The translations under genes and the position numbers were made by a program. Below, one piece after another: positions 46,162 to 58,963 of a stretch of DNA of 64,000 nucleotides (position 1 is its first letter; every line of letters begins with the position of its first letter). Under the pieces are notes generated by a model that was not told where the DNA came from, ran no database searches, and was given only the letters and a program-made list of their open reading frames with translations. Source of the DNA: Adiantum capillus-veneris (taxonomy: Eukaryota > Streptophyta > Polypodiopsida > Polypodiales > Pteridaceae); NCBI GenBank assembly GCA_014529385.2, contig CM043943.1:105540855-105604854 (forward strand), in the 5' to 3' direction.

Positions 46162-47590
46162 AATTTATGACACTTTGTTGCATCTTTTCAGTGGTGGAAA
46201 TACGAATGTAAGTTCCAATGAGGCAAATGTACAGCCTATGGGGTTTTTTGAAAATGTTACAGATCAGCCTATTGCTGATGCACATGTACATGATGTACTT
46301 GATGAGGAAAGGGCTGAAAATGAGCACGCTAGAGGTATGCCAAAATGGCTGGTGCACACTTTGTGTGACAGTAAATTGGATGCATATTTGTCTAGTCGTA
46401 CTCGTTCAGGCTCTTGCCATGCATCTTATGCATGAGATTGTTATGCTTTGGTTGAGTCTAGCTTACATGATGTTGAGCAGCCTCTATCATTTGATGAAGC
46501 ATAGAATTTAGAAAATTGGATGGATGCCATGCAATCATAATATGACGCACTTATAGAAAACGACACATGGACTTTATGTGATTTGCCTCCTGGAAAAAAG
46601 GCATTGGTACGAAGTGGGTTTACAAGTTGAAACGCAAGCCGGATGGTGAGATCAATCACCATAAGGTTTGACTTTTTGCAAAGGGTTATACACAGCAAAA
46701 ACGCATAGATTATGAAGAGACCTTTGCTCCCACTTGTTGTATGACTACTGTGAATTTTCTATGTGCATTGGCAGCTCATTTTGGTTGGGATGTACATCAA
46801 TCAGACATTGTTATTGCTTTCTTGAATGGTGACATATTTGAGGAAGTTTATGTAACGCAGCCTCGTGGTTTTGTCAAGAAAGGACAAGAGGACAAAGTGT
46901 GCAAATGTAACAAGGCTTTGTATGGGTTGAAGCAATCTCCTCGCGGTTGGTATGAGAAAGTTGACACTCACTTGGTCAAACAAGGCTTTCGTAATAGTCC
47001 AATAGAAAGCACATTGTATGTAAAACGTGAGGGTGATGTACTTCTCATTGTGGTTCTTTATGTAGATGATTTGTTGATCACTGGACTAAATGAAATATAT
47101 ATTGCTGAATTTAAGTCTGATTTGAATGCTACTTTTAAGATGAAAGATTTGGGGTTGTTGCATCATTATTTGGGCATACAGTGTAAGCAGTGTGATGGTG
47201 GTATTGCCTTGTGTCAAAAAAGTTATATAGAGACATTGTTGTGTAAGTTTGGACTTGAGAATTGCAAACCTATTGCCACTCCCATGGAAACAAGTTTGAA
47301 GTTGAGTCTACATGATGTTGGCGATCTTGCTGATGTCACTCTTTACCAAACTACTGTTGGATGCCTCATTTATGTATGCAATATGAGGCCAGATATTCAG
47401 TTTGCAATCTCACAGGTCAGCAGATTTATGCATAGCCCAGGGTCTAAGCATTGGCTGGCTGTCAAGAGTATTTTTTGCTACCTTAGTGGCACTTTACATC
47501 TTGGCTTGTTTTATCCACAAGGGGGGATCATTGCCGCCAGATTTACAGGCTTTTTCGGACTCAGATGGGCTGGTTGTTTTGACACGCGAG
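46162..47590 (+). mobile_element. A-family pol piece inside B
   Basis: Plus-strand integrase-RT linker, RT and start of RNase H of the A family (FGWDVHQSDIVIAFLNGDIF, VLYVDDLLITGLNEIYIAEF, CKPIATPMETSLKLSLHDVG). It is open for 324 codons from 46741. Orientation is opposite to A1-A3 and A4. Fossil fragment. Confidence 0.9.
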
Positions 47591-47593
47591 ATA

Positions 47594-47816
47594 GGCAAAA
47601 CAACTCTAACAGCTGCAATCCTTGCAGCAAGACCTGCAACATCCTCAACATCGCCTACATCCTCAGAACCAGGACGTACATCAATGCCCTGCACAATATT
47701 TCAGATGCCCTTTGACACAAGAATGTGTTGCATCATATAAGCCCACATAGGGTAATTGTCCCCATCCAACCTGTCCTAAGTAGCAAACATCTTGAAGACA
47801 TCTGTGTTGTTGTCAG
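47594..47816 (-). mobile_element. A-family gag piece inside B, inverted relative to the pol piece
   Basis: Matches the minus-strand gag start of A2 (10900-11125) and A3, and directly abuts the plus-strand pol piece on its left and LTR 3 on its right. Confidence 0.88.
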
Positions 47817-47817
47817 C

Positions 47818-48487
47818 TCGTAGGAAACCAAAATTTTCACAGCCAAAAATCATGGGCAACTTTAGGGGCCTCAAGGGCGAAAGCCCCCGAGACTTTCTTT
47901 TTTCCCTCGCCGGAATATTCCTTTTTGTTGGAATATTATGGTCGGACGACGGCCGAAAAGTGGTCGGAAAACAACCGTCGGTTGGCCGGTGGCCGGTGGT
48001 CGGAAGTTAATGGCCGGTGGCCGGTGGCCGAATTCAAAAGCGGACTTGTCTTCTCAAGGGCGGCCACACATGGGCGGATTGAAGGGTCCGATTTGGACTT
48101 ATCTACACAAGGGCGGCTACACATGGCTGCCTCTCATGAGAGAGGGCAGCCCTTTTGGCCTATAAAAGGAGGCCATTTCTACACGCATTTCATAGTGTGA
48201 AGTTGATGCAACAAGGTGAGTGTGAGGTGGTGAGAATGAAGCAAGGCGAGAGTTCCATTAAAGGTATAATCCTTTTGTAAACTACTTCTTGTTTTGAAGT
48301 ACTAAAGCCATTGAGTAGCTGCTTTCCCGTGGACGTAACCCACATTGGGTGAACCACGTATATCGTGTGTACTCTCTCACTCTCTCTCTCTCTCTCTCTC
48401 TCTCTATAATCTCGTGTATGTAGATTTGTCTCTCTCCATTAAGTAATCTACTCAATTATCTATTTAACTACGTCTTATTTCCTAACA
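47818..48487 (+). repeat. B LTR 3
   Basis: Matches LTRs 1 and 2 from about 120 bases inside their start to the end (TTCCTAACA), and is followed by GATAC. The CT tract near 48371-48405 is longer than in LTRs 1 and 2. Confidence 0.92.
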
Positions 48488-48589
48488 GATACGAGCAAAA
48501 AAAGTGTCCTTATTATCTTCTTCTTGCCTAACTGTTGATTCCAACTCTTTACGCAGCAATGCAAATTTTGCCTCATTGCAACTTTTACA

Positions 48590-49330
48590 TATACAAACAC
48601 AAGCCTAAAACTTAAGCTTAAATAGCTTTTCTACTTCTGAATTTAAGCCTACAATAACAAATACGAACTTTAACTTACAGATTACATGCAAACCTAAGTC
48701 TACAAAAAAAAAAAAAAAAACAAGCCTAAATGCAAACCTAAAACCAACTCAAACGTTAATCACATATGCATATGTAAACCTAAAGCTACAACCCAAAACA
48801 CAAACCTAAACTTATAATTGAAAAACCTAAACTAAACCAATAGCTGAAAATGAAAACCTAAACTGACAACCGAAAATGAAAACATATACCTTCAAGAAAA
48901 GATATAAGCCTAAAACCATTTATTGAAATTTAAGTTTAAAATCAAATTCCAAATCATCTATTAAATGTTAACTGAAACCATTTACTGAAACCTAAAAAGT
49001 AAACTATTTATTGAGACCTAAAATTTAAACTGAAACCTAAATTGCATGCGCATACACAAACTTAAAATTGCAATTGAATATGCAAACATCAAATACAAAT
49101 AAAAAGTAAAAGTGTAAAATTTACGACTTAAATGTAAACTTAAAACCATTTAGTGAATTTGAACATGAGCTTAAACTTAAAACCAGTTATTGAAATCAAC
49201 GTATACTTAAATCTCTATTTTCAAAACATAAATTAAAACTTAGCAGTGAAAATATAAATCTAAACAACTCTCTAAATTTAAGGAACAAAATCTATCAAAA
49301 CTTTAATACAAACAACAATTTAGTAAATAA
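48590..49330. repeat. Cryptic CCTAAA-rich tract
   Basis: About 740 bases of A-rich DNA in which AACCTAAA, GCCTAAA and AACTTAAA recur irregularly. It resembles a decayed array of the plant telomere-type motif CCCTAAA, but no run of exact tandem copies remains. No gene is seen. Confidence 0.5.
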
Positions 49331-49439
49331 TTGCTGCTAATTTAACTTAAACAACCATGTAGCATAAATTAAATTTAAACACTTAGCAAGATTTTTAATA
49401 GCATTTGTTTACATGATGGACCTAGGATGGATTAGTAAG

Positions 49440-49480
49440 TGTGTGTCCGTGTGTGTGTGTGTGTGTGTGCACGCGTGCAT
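49440..49480. repeat. (GT)n microsatellite
   Basis: GT repeat with a few interruptions. Confidence 0.9.
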
Positions 49481-50008
49481 CTGTGTACTCAAAGGAAAAG
49501 AGACTCAATGCTTATGAAAAGAGAGATTACAAGTCTCTTAAATAGGCATTATAGGAAGTGACAATGTGGCTTACATCATGGGGTGAAACCTAGCGATATA
49601 GATCATCATCCTAGGTGAAAAGTAACCACATGCTATCACACGGTTTATCATGTCACCTATTCCACATACGTAGAGGGTGTTCACACACACAAGGTGCAAT
49701 GAAGATTACACCCAAAAAACCTCCCCTTTTAGCATGGGCAAGGGCCTATATAGGGCATGGTTGGGTGGTAATTTGGATGTGCTAGTCCCTTCTATCTCAT
49801 ATTCGTATCAGAGTAGGGGTCGGGTCATGGGACCCTGCCATTGTAGAGCCAAGGAGTGATGAAGAAGGCCTATGGGCATGACGGCTTAGCAGAGGGAGGG
49901 CACATGTCCACCATGGCAAAATCGCACATGTTTGGGCTTGTTGATCTCGCATTGGCGAGTGGGTAATAATATGTCACATCGGCATCAGAGCAAGGCGAGA
50001 AACTATGC
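49481..50008. other. Possible LTR remnant with primer-site-like string
   Basis: ATGTCACATC followed by GGCATCAGAGCAAGG (near 49981-49995) resembles the junction between an LTR end and an initiator-Met primer site. A second weaker string (CGTATCAGAGTAGGGG) lies near 49805. No partner LTR was seen, so this is weak. Confidence 0.25.
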
Positions 50009-50208
50009 TCTCCCATATGATGCCTCCATTGTTGTTTATACTACAAAGAACTTGTTCTCATTTGAGCGCCCAAGCCATAACCCTAAAGGGATTTAATTTA
50101 CAAAAGAAAAAAAAAAGGGATGAAGGGAGGGTGCCCACGGACCTTCCCCCCTAATCTTCTCTCTAAAGAGGAATTTCGACAAGCCCTTATCCGCAGGTCA
50201 TCATAGCC

Positions 50209-50436
50209 ATGGAAGACAAGGAAAAGCAGTGGAGAATAAAAGTAGAACTCAAGGGTTACAAGATCAACTCCATGCAGATGCACGACAACTTTTGCCTTGA
50301 ATCAATCGTATGTAGCTTGAAAATTGAAGCAAAGATGCATGCACAAGCCATGCAAGGCATGCGAGCAACAAGTAGAGATTTCAAAATCTTCGACTTGGGT
50401 TGCAAATTGGGCAAGGCCCTCGATAGCAAAAAGTAG
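50209..50436 (+). CDS. Small unrecognised ORF
   Basis: 75 codons, beginning MEDKEKQWRIKVELKGYKIN and ending KLGKALDSKK. It follows an acceptor-like TTATCCGCAG about 15 bases upstream. Methionine-, lysine- and alanine-rich middle part (KMHAQAMQGMRATSRD). No family recognised and no homologous neighbour. It could be an exon or a chance frame. Confidence 0.25.
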   Translation: MEDKEKQWRIKVELKGYKINSMQMHDNFCLESIVCSLKIEAKMHAQAMQGMRATSRDFKIFDLGCKLGKALDSKK

Positions 50437-50940
50437 GAAATCTATTGAAAAAGAACCAAGCAAAGGTATCTAACAAAGAACTTATCGGTTTTCTTCTTGA
50501 TTGAAATTCATTTGATTTTTACGACGGCAAGGAAATTCGGCACTTACTTCATGAGGTACATTTTGTTTTTTACTTTTGTTGAGAATGTGCTCGATACTTA
50601 TGGCATGCAAAAAATGTGTGTGTGCTGCCATGGTAGCTTTCCCATAATGTGCAATCTAAGCACTCAAGGTTTGTGACAATTACCAAAAGAATCACATTTT
50701 TGCCGAATACACCATAGCAAAGACCAAAGATTGGTTTGAAGACCACATTCAAGCAAGGCTTGAGTAAGAAAGATCTTAGTAAGAAGCACAACTTCTCCAC
50801 ATGCAACGCATCGGTCAGAGCACCTTGACTAAGTATGGTCATCAGGTTTTAGATTTTTTGTTTCATGGATTTTTAAAGATTTATTTATGATTTAATATTG
50901 CAGAAGGTTTCCATGAGGTTAACTTTTGATGAAAAAGCAA

Positions 50941-51198
50941 GGCCAATTGGTGATGCTTCAATGTCTCAAGGAGATAGCTCTTGATCTATGGAGGTCACAC
51001 ATATGTAGCAATATTAGTATGGCAAGGCGTGCCTGCTAGACTTTCTGAAGGCTACAAGATGTTTGGCATGGCCAATTGGTGATGCTTCAATGTCTCAAGG
51101 AGATAGCTCTTGATCTATGGAGGTCACACATATGTAGCAATATTAGTATGGCAAGGCCTGCTGCTAGACTTTCTGAAGGTTACAAGATGTTTGGCATG
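50941..51198. repeat. Two-copy tandem duplication, 129-bp unit
   Basis: GGCCAATTGGTGATGCTTCA begins both units (50941 and 51070), and the units are almost identical to their ends. A frame in the second unit runs on to 51291 with SEGYKMFGMADPLQFKKPVR, which looks protein-like, so a former exon may have been partly duplicated. Confidence 0.9.
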
Positions 51199-51299
51199 GC
51201 CGACCCTTTGCAGTTCAAGAAGCCAGTAAGAGTTTCCCTTTCTCCATCTCCACGCTTGGGGTTTGAATTTTTTCTAGGGCATGGATCATAGGCAAAATG

Positions 51300-54200
51300 T
51301 GTCTGCATTTAAGTTGATTAAGAAATTTTTTGTACGAGCCATGCCCTAGCTCCTACACATAAGCAACATTTTGTATAAGCCAACCATACAAAGGGGAATA
51401 ATATTTTCAATGCCAAGGGTAGTGATTCCAAAAAATTGGTTAGTACATTAAATTTAAGTTTCAAATTTTAAACTTATTTACTCTTGCAAGTTTTTTGACA
51501 ATGCCAACTTGATAAGCAAAGGTTGCTTCGATCAAGCACAATTTGGCACTTAGATGAAGATAGCTAAGCTTTCTGTGCTAACTCTTTCAATATTGAGCAA
51601 TCCAAGGATTCTCAATAAAATACACGACTCGACAAGGCCGGTTCTCTACGAAACCAAATACGAGAGTACATATACCAAAATATGATAACATCTAATTGCC
51701 AAATTGTAATAGCTTATAGAGCCGTCAAGTCGCAATCCATACAAGCAAGAACCAGAACCCTATCCAAAAAGCATGAGACCTTAGCTAAATAACCTATGAA
51801 CTCGAAACTTTATATGAGAGCTCATGTTAAGAGCCAACCAAAATTGCATCCAAACTTTAGTTAGTTTTCTATAAATAAAACCAAGGTCAATACCCATTCT
51901 TGAGAAAAACTTGTATATATTTGACCAAACTACCCCTTAAGACCCCACAAAGTGTATCACTTACAAGATCAAGCCCGCCAATGCTTGTCAGTAAAAAATC
52001 CCTCAAAGTACATTAGCTATTACAGTTGGTGAACCAAGAAACAAAACACAAAAGTGATGAGTATTTATATAATGCACCTATGTGTGTGTTGCTAATTTTA
52101 TACTAATACTTATACACAAAAGAACATATCAATATAAAAGACAGCTGGCTTTAGACAAAGGAAAAGGATTACCACAAAAATGACTCAGTCTTTGGTTCAT
52201 TTTTGTACATCATATTGAGAATGAGGTATCATTCTAGTGATTTCTACATAAGATAGCCAAAAAAAACTGGTACTAAAGTGACAGAGGCCAAGTATATCGA
52301 TGATGGACAACAGCAAAGCCAAAAAGTTCCTAAGTAAGATAGATTCCTCACCTGCATCCATATAAACAAGACAATAGATTCACTAGCCTTGAATACGTAT
52401 TACATGTGTCAGCAAACCTATGATTTGTTATCCATGTCCTACTTAAAAACTTTTTAACTTATAACTACCTTTTTAACTTATACCTACCATCCCAAAACAA
52501 AACCGTGGGTATCCTTCTCAAAATTAAATAGCTACCATTTGTTTTAAAGTAATCAAAAATCTATTTCCCATCTAATTAAGTGCAAGGTATGTTTCTTTTA
52601 ATTCCTTTTGAATTTCTTTTTATCTTGTGATCATAAGGTCATCACTCCTCACAATCCAACGTACATTATACGTTATAAGTAAGGTTACTAGTTTACCCCA
52701 GTTTTCTAGGAGTATATACATATTTATTTAATTAAATTAAGTAATAATCATAAGGCCATCACCCCTTCTGATCCAAGTGTCTTACCCATGGTGTTTGTGT
52801 TTAAATTCACTTTAAGCAAAGTTACTTCCAGTTTTCCAAGCTCAATGTTTACAAGATGTATCACTGGTATACCTTCACAAAACCAGCTAGATCAAGGCAA
52901 TATAGCTTGTGAATATGAGAGCTCAATTACCACCAAAGACCATACTATTTATTGGGCACACATTAGAGATCATTACTATGGGGAATTTTAGAATTAGGCA
53001 AGTTGTGCTGAGTAAAAAAGACTATCTAGTTTTACCAAAACTCAAATTAGAAGCAATCTAGCTACCTTTTTCTCTGATAAACACGGATTTGATTTAGTGT
53101 GATATAATCGATTAAAAAATTCCACCTTGCAACCATTTTTTTTATATTTGGTCTAAACTAAACAGAATTTGGAACATTAAGTGAAGTATAATCAGTCTGT
53201 ACTGCCCAAAAAATCAATATAAGACGAAGTTCCAACCCTAAGTCCTATTCTGGCCATCCAAAACTAGAGCCAGGTCGAGCTCTTTTAGTATCCCAGCTTG
53301 TGAAGACCATAACCAGCTCTCAACAAGGATAGTAATGTCACAACAATAATTGGTCCAATGCAGTAAGTGATCACAATTAGTAAGTTTTAGACCCAACAAG
53401 ATGCCAAGATCCTTATAAAATATTAGAGTGGGACAACCTAAACCATGCAATAAAATCATCAAGGGATGATTGATACAACCCCATAATACTTTATTATGAA
53501 ACCCTATAGTAAATAACAAGGGTTGATTGACAAAATCCACTTATATTTTATGTAAAAATCATCAAGCTGGGCCCTACAACAAATAATCCCATATACAATA
53601 TCTTTCGGCATAGTAATGGAAATTTGCTAAATGCTTTCAAAAACCATAAGAGTCAGCTCAACCCCAAACTGTAAAGCAACAGTTTTCTCAACTAAATTCA
53701 TATCGAAGTAGGATTTTCCAACCACCTCTGCAGGCGAGGCTTATCAAAAGGCTAGAGCCAACTAACATAGAGGTAGCATATTGCATTGCCAATGGCCACA
53801 TTATAACAGCCAGTTACACCCATAGTTAAGGCAATGCAAATGTAATAACATCACATTTAAACCAAATGCTAAGCTATGCCAGACATTACTACATTAGAAT
53901 GCAATCAATATCCATATTAGAGCTTTAAAGACTGTTTAGTAAAAGCTAAGCAACCATATTTTAGTCTTATCCGATGAGCAAATTTCAATACCCACAAAGT
54001 AAGTGATCCTGGTTTTTGTTATGCAATCTAAAAACAATAATAATAACCTTAGACTAGTTTATTCTAGAGCCCTAATACTCCTTGTAGATTCCCATCATGA
54101 ATCCAACCCTTCGGTCAGCCATGAAATAGCCATTATCAGGGTATGAAACATAGGAAAGATAGGTATGTTAGTTAACAGATGAAACATTCCAAGCCATCAA

Positions 54201-55800
54201 ACAATCAGCCACTAGAAGTGGAATGTTGTTTAAACCTGTCCAAAATGCACAGGGTCAAGGCACTATAATACATAACCAGTTTACCTAATCTGAAAAAGTA
54301 TCATCAGGGAAATATTTCCAAGCCAGGACACAAAATCCAAGCCAAAAAAATTAAATTTTTCAAAAGCCAACTACGTCCGGAGGTACAGGAAGGTAGTGGA
54401 GAAAGCTTCCTCATGAATCTTAGTTAAACCTAATCCAAAAAAAATCTATTTGATGTATTCAGACCATATGGTATACCATATCAAGAAGCAAATTTTTTTT
54501 ATAGTCATCATGTACTTAATGCAAGTTTTAACACCATCCGGCTCATGACATGCACCTCAATCAAAGTCAAGCTCCATATGCAGAACTAGGTCAAATTTCC
54601 ATTTTTTTTCAAAACCAAGTAAACCAACAATTTGGCCTTAGCCAGTAGGGAAAATGGTTGTATTTCACATATCAAATTATGGGGGGAGACCTAGAAACAT
54701 ATTTTAAAGTATTAAATCAAATCATAGCAGCCACATATACATAATAATCAATATTAACAGATTTTTGTCTCAACCAGTTTCTATAGAGACCATCATTTTG
54801 GCCTTAACCAATCTAGGTAGTAGAGACCAACATTATTTCCCTTAGTTTTGATAAATCCTGTATAGACCTTCATCATCCATCAGTTGCAACATTCTAAAGT
54901 AATGGAGAGGTCACTATCATCAACCCATATGTAGCATCAATTTAAACATGCAGAGAGGCAACCAACCTGAGCACGCCAGTTGATTTAAGCAGTGAGCTCC
55001 AAAATGTAAGAGCAAGAAGCAACACACACCCACAACCCACGCAAATTTTTAGTGCCATGGTGAAGTTGAAAATAGAACATAGCGCTAAGCCATATTGCAG
55101 ACACAAGGCTAAATGACTTCCATATTGCAGACAGCCAGGTAGTACGCACATCACAATTATTTTTCATCAAATTCAAAAACAAATTCAAGGCTAAGTGAGG
55201 GAGATATCAACCCTCACCTGTATTTATATTAGCAGACAACGGGTGTAATCATCAATAGAGAATTCTTGCACGATCCACCAATGAATGGACCATGGCACAA
55301 GGCAGTTGGTTTACCAAGATCAGATGTAAGGAGTAGTAGCTAGAGGTAGAGAGAGGTGTGAATAGGGAGACCCATCCCTAGTAGCATCTCAGAGTTCACG
55401 CGTTTGCTACCCAGTATGCAGAGGGTATGAGATGAAAGGGGAAGAGAGAGAGAAATTGGGAAAACAAACCAAGTAGAAGGTAAAATTACCTTGCCTGCCT
55501 GTAATAAGTGCGGTGTAATCCTATCATGTCAAAACACATCATACCATGAGAGAGCTATATGGGCTAAGTTTCCACAAGGGTTTAAGAGTGAGAAGGGGTG
55601 GAGGGTGTGATGTTCCAACTAAATATCAGCCAGGTAGCTCCACAACTTAGTAGGAGATTCTCTCTCCAATTACTGGGAAAAAAAATAATCAGTTGTGCTG
55701 AGAGGCAGTCTTCATTACTGGGCTAACAATAGGTATGGCTTGGATTAGATAAAGGGTTCCAAAGTCTTATAACTATCCAAAGATATTGTATTAGGTGAGA
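51300..55800. other. 4.5-kb AT-rich stretch with no recognisable gene
   Basis: AT-rich DNA without supported frames, RNA genes, LTRs or strong repeats. A weak similarity between 52625-52690 and 52748-52800 (ATCATAAGGYCATCAC) hints at an old local duplication. A minus-strand frame at 53238-53540 is discussed under rejected items. Confidence 0.5.
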
Positions 55801-55854
55801 GTAAGTGTGTGATGTTGGGGTTTTAGACTTGAAAAAGACCACTCATAGTGATAC

Positions 55855-56079
<225 letters not shown>

Positions 56080-56144
56080 GAAGAAACACCCAATCCAAAC
56101 CCATCCCATAGTATGCTCACAGAAGTACACCTAGTACTTGATAA

Positions 56145-56435
56145 ATGTTATTTTTTCACACATCCTTCTATGAGACATACTCCACATGTAGAGAATATGA
56201 GTCTTTGGGAGTGACATTGGTGCCTGTTATTTCAATTATGTGTCGTGACAAAAATGGTGTGGAATTCATGCAACGAGCCAATTATGGTAATTGCTTGCAA
56301 CATTTGCTAGCTAAAAGGCTAGGGGTGGTCAAACACGTCATCATCACTCCATACGTGATGAGCAATGAAGCAAAGGTAGAGCCTATGAAAGGCGATGACC
56401 TCCTGTGGATGTGCCGACTTGTCAACACTGGCATG
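56145..56435 (+). pseudogene. Unrecognised exon-like ORF
   Basis: About 97 codons with ordinary protein composition ([60 protein letters not shown]) ending in a strong donor-like ATG|GTAAGG at 56433-56441. The next exon would fall in the AT tract or in element F, so the gene appears cut off. No family recognised. Chance frame not excluded. Confidence 0.35.
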
Positions 56436-56523
56436 GTAAGGGTATAAGTGAGTACTCTACACTCTGTGCATCATGGATAACGGACCAACCGCTTTTTCGT
56501 TTAGATTTTTGCAAAACATGCAC

Positions 56524-56650
<127 letters not shown>

Positions 56651-56888
56651 AAGATCTTCTATCAATAGAAGATTGTGTTTTTATTTGGTGCTGAGGTGCT
56701 AGGAGAGATCCTTAGCTCCCCAAAACCCATTATCCTCCCAATGTTGGATTACCATCACTCCTTTTCTGTTTCAATTTCATCATGTTTTGATCTATCCACC
56801 CAACCTTGTAAGAAAGCCGCTATAAGCCGCTAACTCACTTGTGTTTATAAAAAAAACAATAAAAAAGATTTTAAAATCGTGTTTTGCA

Positions 56889-57720
56889 ATGGCAAACGTT
56901 TCTTTCCCAACCTTCACGGGTAAGGTGAGGGAAGATGCTTTGGATTTCTTAGATAAATTTGAAATAGCTTTTGCCTTCTCTAGAAGGGATAACGATGCTT
57001 CACGTCTGCGTATTCCATTGTTAATGAAAGTGGAAGCAAGATCATGGTACAACTCCTTAATGCAAGCCACCAAGGAGAGGTGGGACCTGCTAAGAGAAGC
57101 ATTTCTAAGGCGCTTTCAAGAAGGCACCACATCAGAGAAATTGTGGCAATTGCTAATGGAGTTGAATCATGGAAGTATGATTGAATATGCAGCATATGAA
57201 TTGAAGTTCGTGGATCTATGGGGACGATGGGTTGCATCGCTGAGGGAGGGCAAAGGGGCACCTCATTTCCTTTAAAAAAACTTGTTTGTGGCTGGTTTAT
57301 GGCCAGTTCTTAAAGAGAAGGTGAAGGGAAGGTTTCCTACTACATGTGAGGTAGGAATTGAAGTAGACCTTTTAAAGGTAAGAAATTGCGTCTACAAACC
57401 AGGACTACCGAAGAAGAGGAACGGGGAAGGTCCCGAACCACACCTAGTCGCACTTGCAGCAGCCGTCCAGAGGAATCAGTCACAGGAACCGGCTGAAGAT
57501 CAACAAGGCCTGCTCAACCAAACCACAAAATAGCTAAAGAATCTTTTAGTACCTCTGGTGCAGCAAGGACATGCACCTGCCAGAAATCCAGACCAAGGAA
57601 GAGGGCAGCAAAGACTAAATCAGGACTACCATTGTTACAACTATAGAGAGGACGGCCATGGCATGTATTATTGTCCTCATCCAAGAAGGCAGAACTTCAA
57701 GAGAGGAGTAAGGCAGAATC
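56889..57720 (+). pseudogene. F gag remnant
   Basis: Gag core MANVSFPTFTGKVREDALDF, RLRIPLLMKVEARSWYNSLM and WDLLREAFLRRFQEGT, then a zinc-knuckle-like CYNYREDGHGMYYCPH near 57630-57680. A 240-base leader-like stretch lies upstream. Broken. Confidence 0.85.
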
Positions 57721-58059
57721 AGATTTCTCCACCAAGGGCGAGGCCACCAACGTCCAAGCAATCATATCAGATTCCACCACTCCAAATCCTTCGACCGCCC
57801 ATACAACAACCACCTCCACCACAACCTCTCATTCCACGCTACCTCCACCATCTTCTAGAAACCAAGCAGTCAGTGTCATCAGTCTTGAAGCTAAAGGAAA
57901 GGCAAAGGTAGAAGAGCGTGTCAAAGAGAAGGACAAACAAAAAGGAAAAGTAGAAGAAGTGGATGCCATGCGAATGAAGCGTGCTAGGCACAAAGAGGCC
58001 TTTCAAAGGGAGGAAAAGATGAAACAAAAAGGAGAGTCTAGCAAGCATGCATCTAAGCC

Positions 58060-58617
58060 TCGGTGGAAGATCGACATTGTGGATTTTTCACTGGGCGAGT
58101 ATGCTAAACCATATGATCTAGTTCAAGATGTTTTGATGCAAGGTCCGAAAATAACCTGGCCCCAATTACTCTATCTTTCACTAAGGATGAGGAGACAATG
58201 GATGAAGATAGTAAGTACTAGAAAGTCAAGACCAAGGATAGCTGGGGCTATCTTTGGGAGGAATCTAAACGACATCCTACCTATCATGGATGCCCACATC
58301 AAAGGGCAACATATCTCAAACATCTACATAGATGGCAGCATACAATTATGCGTGTCATGAGTGAGAAAATGATGCACCATTTAGGCCTAGAGGTAAGTAG
58401 GCCGGCGCCGTGCCGAGCTAAAATGGAAAATAACGTCAAAGTGAAGTGCGTAGGCATTGTGAATACAGTCAAGGTGAAGGCATTCAACACAGAAGTGGAG
58501 GTAGACATTTTTGTCATGCCACACAAAGGGGAGGGCTACCCTATCATTCTCGAAAGACCATGGCTCATGGCTATGGAGGCAAAGCAACAACAAGACTGGA
58601 GTACCGGAATGATCTAG
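58060..58617 (+). pseudogene. F protease region remnant
   Basis: Retropepsin-like pattern: IYIDGSIQLCV at the active-site position, then VSEKMMHHLGLE-like sequence and the YPIILERPWLMAMEA segment corresponding to ILGRPWL. Broken. Confidence 0.7.
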
Positions 58618-58963
58618 ATGAAAATGCTAAGGGAAAGCCCATATTCTATGACATGAAGACTGGGAAGCAACGCAACATGATCTTGGAGGAATCGGAAGAT
58701 GAATTCACCAGTGACTCTTCGATCACCTCGGGAGAAGAGACGACAACAGTTGAGGAGAGTGATAGTAGCATCAAAGTGATGGGAGTCATCCTTAGAGATC
58801 CAAAGGGATTGACACAATTTGAAGCACCACCAGAGAACCAAGAGGGACCATCAGGTATGCAACCCTTGGTGGATACAAGTAAGTTACATCCGATGCTCTC
58901 CAATGAGTTAGCTAGTGAAGAGAGAGAAGAATACATCTGCAAAATCTCAGAAGTCTTGGGGTA

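Larger units (their letters stand above)
40653..48487 (+). mobile_element. Three-LTR Copia composite B (fossil)
   Basis: A plus-strand Copia element with three direct LTR copies: 40653-41394, 45410-46160 and 47818-48487. The internal region between the first and second (41395-45409) has primer site, gag, integrase, RT, RNase H and polypurine tract in order. Between the second and third LTRs lie pieces of the unrelated A family: part of pol in plus orientation (46162-47590) and part of gag in minus orientation (47594-47816). The target duplication GATAC lies outside the first and third LTRs (40648-40652 and 48488-48492), so the whole composite occupies one insertion site, within A4. The first unit looks nearly whole, with about three to five breaks. 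Confidence 0.92.
40595..48586 (-). mobile_element. A-family gag fragment A4 (fossil), invaded by B
   Basis: Plus-strand sequence at 40595-40652 (TTTCTCATTGATATCCTTGA) and 48488-48586 (TTCCAACTCTTTACGCA, TTTTGCCTCATTGCAACTT) matches adjacent parts of the gag of A1, A2 and A3. The two parts meet at the GATAC target duplication around B. No LTR of this copy is seen. Only a short remnant remains. Confidence 0.85.

Noticed and set aside
48590-49330. Functional telomere
   Set aside because: No exact tandem CCCTAAA run exists, and normal interspersed sequence continues on both sides.
53238-53540. Minus-strand 100-codon frame in the AT-rich stretch
   Set aside because: Hydrophobic but without domain, neighbours or splice context. 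It is likely a chance frame.
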